From positions 114,642-178,641 of the forward strand of contig JBKBSO010000005.1 in assembly GCA_046291695.1 (NCBI GenBank): a stretch of DNA of 64,000 nucleotides, read 5' to 3'. Of the stretch, positions 45,662 through 54,300 are shown in pieces. Within the stretch, counting starts at the first letter, position 1. Every line of letters starts with the position of its first letter. The translations under genes and the position numbers were made by a program. The notes under the pieces are model-generated. The model was not told the origin of the DNA and made no database searches. It saw nothing but the letters and a program-made list of their open reading frames with translations. The DNA is from PNNG01 sp046291695. Lineage in GTDB: Bacteria > Bacteroidota > Bacteroidia > UBA7662.

Positions 45662-48262
45662 TTGGCGAAGTCAACAAGCGCAAAGGAAACGCCTTTGATG
45701 CAACAATACAACAGCATTAAGGCAAAACATCCGGGAGCCATACTTTTATTTAGGGTAGGCGACTTTTATGAAACCTTCGGAGAAGATGCGGTAAAAACAG
45801 CCGGTATCTTGGGGATAGTGCTTACCAAGCGTTCGAATGGTGCTGCCGCCGACATGGAGTTGGCCGGTTTTCCGCACCACGCTTTAGATACTTACTTGCC
45901 TAAATTGGTACGTGCAGGCCAAAGAGTTGCCATTTGTGAACAACTCGAAGATCCGAAAACAGTTAAAACTATCGTTAAACGCGATGTGACCGAAATGGTG
46001 ACACCCGGTGTTGCGTATAGCGATAAACTTCTCGACCACCGTTCGAACAATTATCTGGCAGCCATCTATTTCGATGAAAAAGAAGGAGGTATAGCCTTTG
46101 TGGATGTAAGTACAGGAGAATTTCATTTAGGTGAAGGACCGTTGGCCGAGTTAGAGAAATTGATGCAAAGTTTCCGACCTGCGGAAGTGCTTTATCAAAA
46201 AAGTAAGGGCAAGCAGTTTGTGAGCCTTTTTGGTGAAAAGTGGTACACGCATCCCATCGATGATTGGGCATTCACTAACGATTATGCACGTGAAACCTTG
46301 CTGAAACGATTCGAGACAAGCTCGCTAAAAGGATTTGGCGTAGAAAATATGGCCAAGGGGGTGATTGCTGCTGGAATTGTGATGCATTACCTTAATGAAA
46401 CCCAACATCCACAAACAGAACATATTTCTGGCATCGCTCGAATCGATACCAATGACTATGTGTGGATGGATCGGTTTACCATCCGTAACCTGGAGCTCTT
46501 GGAGCCTGCACACGAAGGAGGTGTTCCGCTGATACAAGTGATAGACCATACTAAAACTCCAATGGGAGCCCGAATGCTTAAACGCTGGCTTGTTTTTCCG
46601 CTAAAGCAGGTAGATCGCATACGCGACAGGCAAGAGGTTGTGCAATATTTTTCGGAACATATTGATTTTACGCGTAAAACCGAAGAGCTTTTGTCGCAGT
46701 TCGGTGATTTAGAACGCCTTGTTTCGAAAGTAGCAGTGGGTCGCATCAATCCACGTGAGTTGGTGCAACTTCGCAGGTCAATGGCACTTTTTGCCCCGCT
46801 TAAAGCCTTATGCAGTCAAAGCGAGTTGCCTCAATTGATGATGATTGCCGATCAACTCAATCCTTGCCAATTGATTTTTGACCGACTTACAGCCGAACTG
46901 CAAGACGAGGCTCCGGTAAACCTGAGTAAAGGAGGCGTTATCGCGAGTGGGGTGAGTGAAGAACTGGATAAGCTCCGTCACATTGCCTTCTCGGCCAAAG
47001 ATTTTATGGCGCAAATGCAAGCACGCGAAATTGAACGTACAGGCATTAGCTCCCTGAAGATTAACTTCAATAACGTGTTTGGCTTTTATCTAGAAGTAAC
47101 CAACGCGCACAAAGACAAAGTACCTCAGGAATGGATTCGTAAACAAACTTTGGTAAATGCCGAACGTTATATTACCGAGGAGTTGAAGGAATTCGAGAGC
47201 CAATACCTTACCGCTGAGGAAAAAATTGCCCGCATCGAAGAACAATTGTTCAATAGGTTGGTGGAGGCTATCGCCGAATACATTCAGCCCATCCAGCTTA
47301 ATGCACAGCTCATTGCCCGAATCGACTGCCTGCTATCGTTTAATCAGTTGGCGGAAGATCGAAAATATAGCCGACCTGAGGTAGATGACAGCGAAATTAC
47401 CCATATCGAAGCTGGCCGGCATCCGGTAATCGAAACCCGACTTAAAGCCGGTGACGTCTATGTGCCCAATGATATTTACCTCGACAGCAATAACCAACAA
47501 ATCTTGATGATCACCGGGCCCAATATGGCAGGTAAGTCGGCCCTATTGCGCCAAACGGCTCTCATTAGCTTGCTGGCACAAATTGGCTGTTATGTGCCGG
47601 CCAAATTTGCCCGCATAGGATTGGTTGATAAAATATTTACCCGGGTAGGTGCTACAGATAACATAAGTTCTGGTGAATCAACCTTCATGGTTGAAATGAA
47701 TGAGACGGCAAGTATTTTAAACAATATATCGGCGCGTTCACTCATTTTGCTAGATGAAATAGGCAGAGGTACGAGTACCTACGATGGCATTAGCATAGCT
47801 TGGGCCATTGCTGAATATTTACATGAACATCCGGTTTGCAGGCCACGAACCTTGTTTGCTACCCATTATCACGAGCTCAATGAAATGGCAGCGCAATATC
47901 CGCGTATTCATAATTTTAATGTGAGTATTCGCGAGCATGGAAATAAAATCATCTTCCTGCGTAAGTTAGTACCCGGTGGGAGTGAACACAGTTTCGGCAT
48001 TCATGTGGCCCGTATGGCGGGTGTGCCTCAATCGGTAGTGCGAAAGGCCGACGCCTTGCTCGAAGGTTTAGAACAAGAAAAGGCCAAAGGCAACAAAAAG
48101 CTGCAACGAACAAAAAAGAGCGAATTTCAAATGTCCCTTTTCGAAATCAACGATCCTCAATTGGCCCAAGCCAGAAAGCTTTTAGAAGAAACCGACATCA
48201 ATCGAATTACGCCTGTAGAGGCGCTTTTTTTACTGAATGAACTTAAAAAGGTGATTAGTTAG
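45662..48262 (+). CDS. mutS: DNA mismatch repair protein MutS
   Basis: Mismatch-recognition ATPase. 866 aa. Start is TTG at 45662, kept because the following KETPLMQQY string is conserved in the family; the next Met is at 45698. Mismatch-binding Phe-X-Glu is FYE at 35-37 (VGDFYETFGED). The C-terminal ATPase has GPNMAGKSALLRQ, the STFMVEMNE block, LLDEIGRGTSTYDG and ATHYHEL. The full MutS1 layout is present. Divergent from the trmH-type gene with a very short shared upstream region. Confidence 0.97.
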   Translation: MAKSTSAKETPLMQQYNSIKAKHPGAILLFRVGDFYETFGEDAVKTAGILGIVLTKRSNGAAADMELAGFPHHALDTYLPKLVRAGQRVAICEQLEDPKTVKTIVKRDVTEMVTPGVAYSDKLLDHRSNNYLAAIYFDEKEGGIAFVDVSTGEFHLGEGPLAELEKLMQSFRPAEVLYQKSKGKQFVSLFGEKWYTHPIDDWAFTNDYARETLLKRFETSSLKGFGVENMAKGVIAAGIVMHYLNETQHPQTEHISGIARIDTNDYVWMDRFTIRNLELLEPAHEGGVPLIQVIDHTKTPMGARMLKRWLVFPLKQVDRIRDRQEVVQYFSEHIDFTRKTEELLSQFGDLERLVSKVAVGRINPRELVQLRRSMALFAPLKALCSQSELPQLMMIADQLNPCQLIFDRLTAELQDEAPVNLSKGGVIASGVSEELDKLRHIAFSAKDFMAQMQAREIERTGISSLKINFNNVFGFYLEVTNAHKDKVPQEWIRKQTLVNAERYITEELKEFESQYLTAEEKIARIEEQLFNRLVEAIAEYIQPIQLNAQLIARIDCLLSFNQLAEDRKYSRPEVDDSEITHIEAGRHPVIETRLKAGDVYVPNDIYLDSNNQQILMITGPNMAGKSALLRQTALISLLAQIGCYVPAKFARIGLVDKIFTRVGATDNISSGESTFMVEMNETASILNNISARSLILLDEIGRGTSTYDGISIAWAIAEYLHEHPVCRPRTLFATHYHELNEMAAQYPRIHNFNVSIREHGNKIIFLRKLVPGGSEHSFGIHVARMAGVPQSVVRKADALLEGLEQEKAKGNKKLQRTKKSEFQMSLFEINDPQLAQARKLLEETDINRITPVEALFLLNELKKVIS

Positions 48263-48398
48263 TTGTTTTGGGAAAATCGTCCACAAATGGGATTTTTTGA
48301 GCCATTTATGATGCATAAAAAGCCACAATGCAGCCTTATATGCTCGATAAGGGTATAATGGCACATTCTTGGTGATACGCGCACATGATTATTGATTG

Positions 48399-51300
48399 AT
48401 GAAGTTACTTATACGTTCGCTGTTTTTTGTTTTAGGAATATTGCTTTTAGGGGTAGGATCCGCCTTGGGGCAAGGAGTGGTATTTAAGCAGGCATTAGGA
48501 AATAATGGCAATGGTACGGTTATCAACCAAGCCATTCCAACACACGCCAATGGAGATTTGCTGATTATGCATTTAACAACCAAAGGCAATCCCGACATTT
48601 CAAGTATTTCAGCCGGATGGATTTCATTAACTACAGTGACTTCAGGTGCCAATACACGGAGTTTTGTGTACTATAAGTTCACTTCCGGCAGTGAACCCAA
48701 TGTGAATGTTCAGATTACAACCGGATTAAACTGGGCAGTACAAGTACTGAGTTACAGCAATGCGTCAAATCCGAATTTTTCGGTTTTTTCTACCAATACG
48801 GGTACGGGTGGTACACAAACCACCAATAGCCTCACCACCGCTGTAGATAGCGCACGCTTGCTTGTTTTGTACGGATTTGCATCTAATGCAGGTAATCACA
48901 CCCTGAATAACCCGATTACCGCGCCAACAAATATGACATTCAGGGATTATCAGGAAAGAAATGCTGGAGGTAATAACAAAATTGGTGCCTATGCTGCCGA
49001 TCAGCTGATACCTGAAGCAACCAGTGTAGGCACGAGAGGTATAACCGCTAGTGTAGATCCACTAACCTGGACGGCCATTGCGATTTCAATTCGCCCTGTT
49101 ACTTCGGTTTTGCCTCCGCCGTCCGAGGAAATCATTTATGCCTACCAATCGGGTAATTGGAATGAACCCTTGAGTTGGACAAGAGATCCTTCGGGTACCA
49201 CCTTGATACCCGAGGCAGGGATTTTGCCAGTAACTGGTGATAGTGTGGTGATATTAAACGGTAGGATTATTAACCTTACGGCCGACGTTACTACCGAGGG
49301 ATTGGGACTGCGAATCGCAGGAGGGGGCGTACTCAATCTCGCTACTTTTCAGTTTACTCAAGCCTTGAGGAGCTTCAGTGGAACCGGACGCTTACGGTCT
49401 TCGCGAACGACCGGGGGAGTAACCTACATGCCTACTGTAGCGAGTACCAACCGTTTTATAGGCATCAATGGGGGAATCACAGAGTATTACTGTCAAACGA
49501 ATGTGACCTTAAACAATGCCGTGAGCACCTATTTTTCATTGGAGCTCAGTCTTAAGGTTTCGGGTACGGTTACCTATACCTTGGCACATAATCTTACACT
49601 TCATGGCGATTTGATCATCAGTCGAACCGGATCTGCAAGTCCCACACTAACTTTTGGTGGCAGCAGCAGTAGGAGCCTCAATATTAGTAGGAATATGCTT
49701 GTTGAAGCCGGTGCAAACTTCCGCATTGCAACAAATAACCAGGCACACAACGTTAACTTGAATGGCGATCTGGTCAATAATGGTAGTGTTCGGTTTTTAA
49801 ATAATACGAGTCCAGATTATTTGAATGAGCCAACCAATGGGTATGCCACCATTACTTTTGGAGGGCTTTCAGATAATAAAGTTGATTGTTTTGGAGAAAC
49901 CAATTTTTACCGCTTGGTGCTTGACAAAGGCAGTGATGCCACCTATATCCTGACCATAAATAGCTCAAATGTCAATAACTTTAGGTTATTAGGAAGAAAT
50001 AACCAATCGAACAATCCAGCACAAAACCCATCCAATGGAAAGCCTGATATTTTTAAGGCGCTGACCTTAAATCATGGTACGCTAAGATTAAAGGAAAATA
50101 TTGAAATACCGAGTTTGAGTGAGGGAGGTGATGATATTTGGGTGCGTTCAACCGCTTGTTTGTGGGTTGATGGAGCCACGGTTTATACTACAGAAACCGC
50201 CAATGGTACTTCTTACCAGGCCATTACAGTAACCGGAAGGGTGCTGGTGAGTGCCGGATTACTAGATACCCGAAATGCCGCTGGTATTATATATACGATA
50301 GATGGTATTGTTGAGATTAGAGGCGGAAATATACGGGCATGTCAAATGCGTTCTACCGGTGGTGGCCAAACAGCCTATATCCAAACGGGTGGGACCGTTG
50401 TGATTGATGGAGTTGGCGAAAATGCGACAGGTACACCACGATTTCAGCTGACCTCGGCTGCCAGTTCTTTTACCATGTCGGGCGGCTTATTCGATGTAAG
50501 AAACCCAAACAGTACGGCCAATGGTGGTTTTGACTTGAATGTGAATGTGGTAAACGGGAATGTTACCGGAGGAACCATTCGTTTTGGCACAACCGGCGCT
50601 ACGGATTTTGAATTCAGAAGCACTGTGCCATTTTTTAATCTTGAAGCTAGTCGTGTGGGGAGTCCTTCAGGAATTATCCAACAAAATAGCGCAAGTATAT
50701 CTGTGCTTAATAATTTCAGCACATTAAATGGCCAAACCTACAATTGTAACAATAACAACTTGGTGGTAGGGGGTAATTTTAGTATTGAAACGGGAACCAT
50801 TTTTATACCAGGAACCAATACACTTACATTGAATGGTTCTGCGCGTCAGCTTTTCACTTATTCCGGTACAATATCGGGTAATCTAAATAACCTTACCATC
50901 AACAAATCCGCGGATACCTTGGTAATGGCAGGCACGCAAGCAAGCTTGATTGTGGCCAATAATTTTAGTTTTTTAGCCGGTAGTTTGAGAGATGCTGGAA
51001 AGGTACTAGAGTTAAGAGGAGATGTTGTGATGTCGGGCAAACACTTTGGTACCGGTGAAATACTTTTAACTACTTCAAATTCACGAACCATAAGTGGAAA
51101 CGGCCAGGGACGCTTTCAAAACCTGAGTTTGTCAGGAGGTGCAGCGCATGTTTTATACAATGTAACCACGGCTTTGCGCATTGGTGGTGTGCTAAATTTT
51201 ATAGATAATGGAAGTTTTAGACGTGTTTTTAGCATAGGGGCAAATAACTTATTGCTTGAAGGGGCAGCCAGCATCAATAATGCCAATGAAGTACGATTTA

Positions 51301-54300
51301 TTCGTACCAATGGCTTACAGTCGGCAGGGGGAGTTACCAAAGAGTACAACAGTACCAGTTTTAATTTTCCGGTGGGTACTACGGATAGCTGGAAGTATAC
51401 CCCGGCCCTTATTAGTTTTAATGTGGCACCAACAACTTATGGCCGAATTACTGTACGTCCGGTTAATGCACAACAACCGGCCGTTACTGCCAATGGCAAA
51501 GCGTTGCAATACTACTGGCGTGTAACTGGTGCTGATTTTGTTTTAGGACCAGCACAGGTAACCAAGGTATTTACCTATGTAAATGCCGATGCTCCAGCCA
51601 ACCAAGCCAACTACGTTCCGGCTTATATTGATTTTGCTGATATTGTTTGGACGGTTGGTGCAACTTCGGCTGTAGATGAAGTCAATAATACCATCACCTT
51701 TAGTGGCGTCAATTTTAACAATAAAATTTCGGGTGAATTCACTGCAGGGGATAACTCGGCTCCTAGTCCGTTCGGAGCTATAACCGTGTATTACAGCCGT
51801 ACGAATAATGGAGCCTGGAACGATGTAAACACCTGGACAACCAATGCTGATCATACCACCAATGCGCCACCTGCTACACCTCCCGGTGGGAATTCCATTG
51901 TGCGGATAGGTAACGGCACAATCAATCATACTATATTGGTTACAGCCAATGGGGCTTTGTCAGGTAATTTGGTTATTGCTTCGGGTTCTACTTTAGATTT
52001 ACAAGGGTTTACGGGCAATAATTTTGGAAGTATAGCCGGAGAAACCATAGCAGGTAATGGTTTACTGCGCATCAATAAAAACGGCGGAAGCACCTATGAT
52101 TTTCCTGGCGGTGACTTTGGCGATTTTTTGAGTCAAAATGGAGGAGAGGTGGAATACTACAACACTTCAGCGGATCCTGTTAGCCTACCGGCGGTAACAG
52201 CTTACCGTAACCTGTCTTTCAATGCGGCAGCAGGGGGTAATATTTTATTACCCATCACGGCTATCGAAGTTTTTGACACCTTAAAAATCAGGAGCACAGG
52301 TTCGGGTATTTTGCGTACATCAGAAGCTAACACTGCGGGTGGATCATTGGTGGTAGGCAAAGATTTTAAAGTGGTGAGTGGTGTCTTTGAAATGGCATCG
52401 CCTGGGGGCAGTGGAGCTCGAGTGATTACGATTCAAGGGATGTTACAAGTAGATGCCGGGGCTACCTTTAGAATGCAAGGGAGCGTCACTACTACGCATA
52501 CCATCAATGTATTAGGCGATATTGTCAATAATGGTACCCTTAACTTACGTTCGGCTGATGGAAATCAACGCGCTAATTTGCAGCTTAATGGCAATCAGTC
52601 TACGGTACTTACGGGCACTGCCACCCTAACGCGCCTAGCCGGCTTGCTGATCAACAAAGGGCAAGGACGAAGCCTCGTTTTAGAGCTGAATGTGACGGGG
52701 ACGCTTGAGACCTTAGGGACGGGCTGGTTAGATATTCAGAATGGTACATTCAGGTATAATCGTACGGGAAATCTAACCATTCATAATAGCACAACTACAC
52801 CGTATGAAATTCTGGAAACAGCAGCGATTTCAATTAATAACGGTACTGTTTTTATTGGCTCTGGCAATACCGACAACAGTGATTTGGTATTACGTGGCTT
52901 GCTTGAGATAACGGGGGGTACGGTAAATATTGGCGATCCAATAAATACAACAGTGAATAACGACATCATTGTGGCGGCAGCGGGTACACCTGAAATTAAT
53001 ATTATGGGAGGTAGCTTGCGTATCAATGGACAGTTGCGCAGGGATTTACTTAGTCAGGCAGGAGCCTTGCGATACATTCAAGGCGGTAACAGCACAGTAC
53101 GTATAGTAGGAAGAAATCCTGAAGTTAGCAGAGGCATGATAGAAGTGGTGAATTCAGGTTCCTATTTTCAAATGGGAGGCACTTCGGAGCTTATAATCAA
53201 TCGGGGAGGTAGTGTTAACTTTGCCGATTTGTACGTTCGCCCCGAAGAGAGTGAAGTTACCGGCGGGACGGTTCGGTTAACACCTACTGATGCCCCTGGT
53301 AATCAGGTTTATAAATTTGATGTAACCTATAGTTTTTATAATCTCGAAATCGTACAGGATCAAAGTAAATCGGCCACGGTTGAACTCAACGTAAATAATC
53401 TTATAGTAAATAATAATCTAACGCTTGATGCGACGGCTACGCTTAATTGTAACAATTTGAATGTGAGTGTAGGGCGTAAATTTCTTAAGCAGGGCACCTA
53501 CAATGGAGGAACAAACACTTTGCGGTTTTTTGGCACAGCCTCGGAAATTGAAGGTGAATTCACCTCACAAAACATTCACAATCTTCGCGTATCGCAGAAT
53601 GCGGTTCTGACTCTTGTAAATACTACTTCATTACGTATAGTAAATACTTTGTTCATTGAAGCTGGTGCCACATTGAACGACAATGGTCGGTTGATAGACC
53701 TTAAGGCCAATGTTGATAATCTGGGAACACACACTAGTCCAACGAACGCATCTACGAATACGCTTCAGTTTACAGGAAACGATGTACAGGAGGTGAGTGG
53801 TAATGGTGCCTTTGGTAACTTTGTGATTAACAATTCGGCTGGTGTTTACCTCAAGGGCCCTATGACCATCAATAGGCAGTTAACGCTAACCTTGGGATTG
53901 CTCGATATCGGTGAGCACCAACTTACTCTTGGCCTTAATGCACCTGCTGTAAGTGGTAGCTTTAGTGATGGCCGCATGATTAGGACCAATGGTGTGCTCA
54001 GCGATGGAGGAGTAGTGAAGTTATTCCCTGCTTCAGCTGCTAGCTACTTCTGGCCTATTGGTGTGTTTCAAAAATATACACCTGCCACCATAAACCTTAC
54101 AAGTAATTCGGCTACCGGTAGTATTCAAATACGTCCAGTGAATACCAAGCACCCATCTACCCGCGAAGCAGCCAATTTGCAGCTTAATTATTTCTGGCAA
54201 GTGGATACCATAGGCTTCGCGTCGGTAGTGGCTACCCATCAGTACAATTACCTGCAAGCAGATGTAACGGGTACAGAGTCGAACTATAGGGCAGGTCGTT

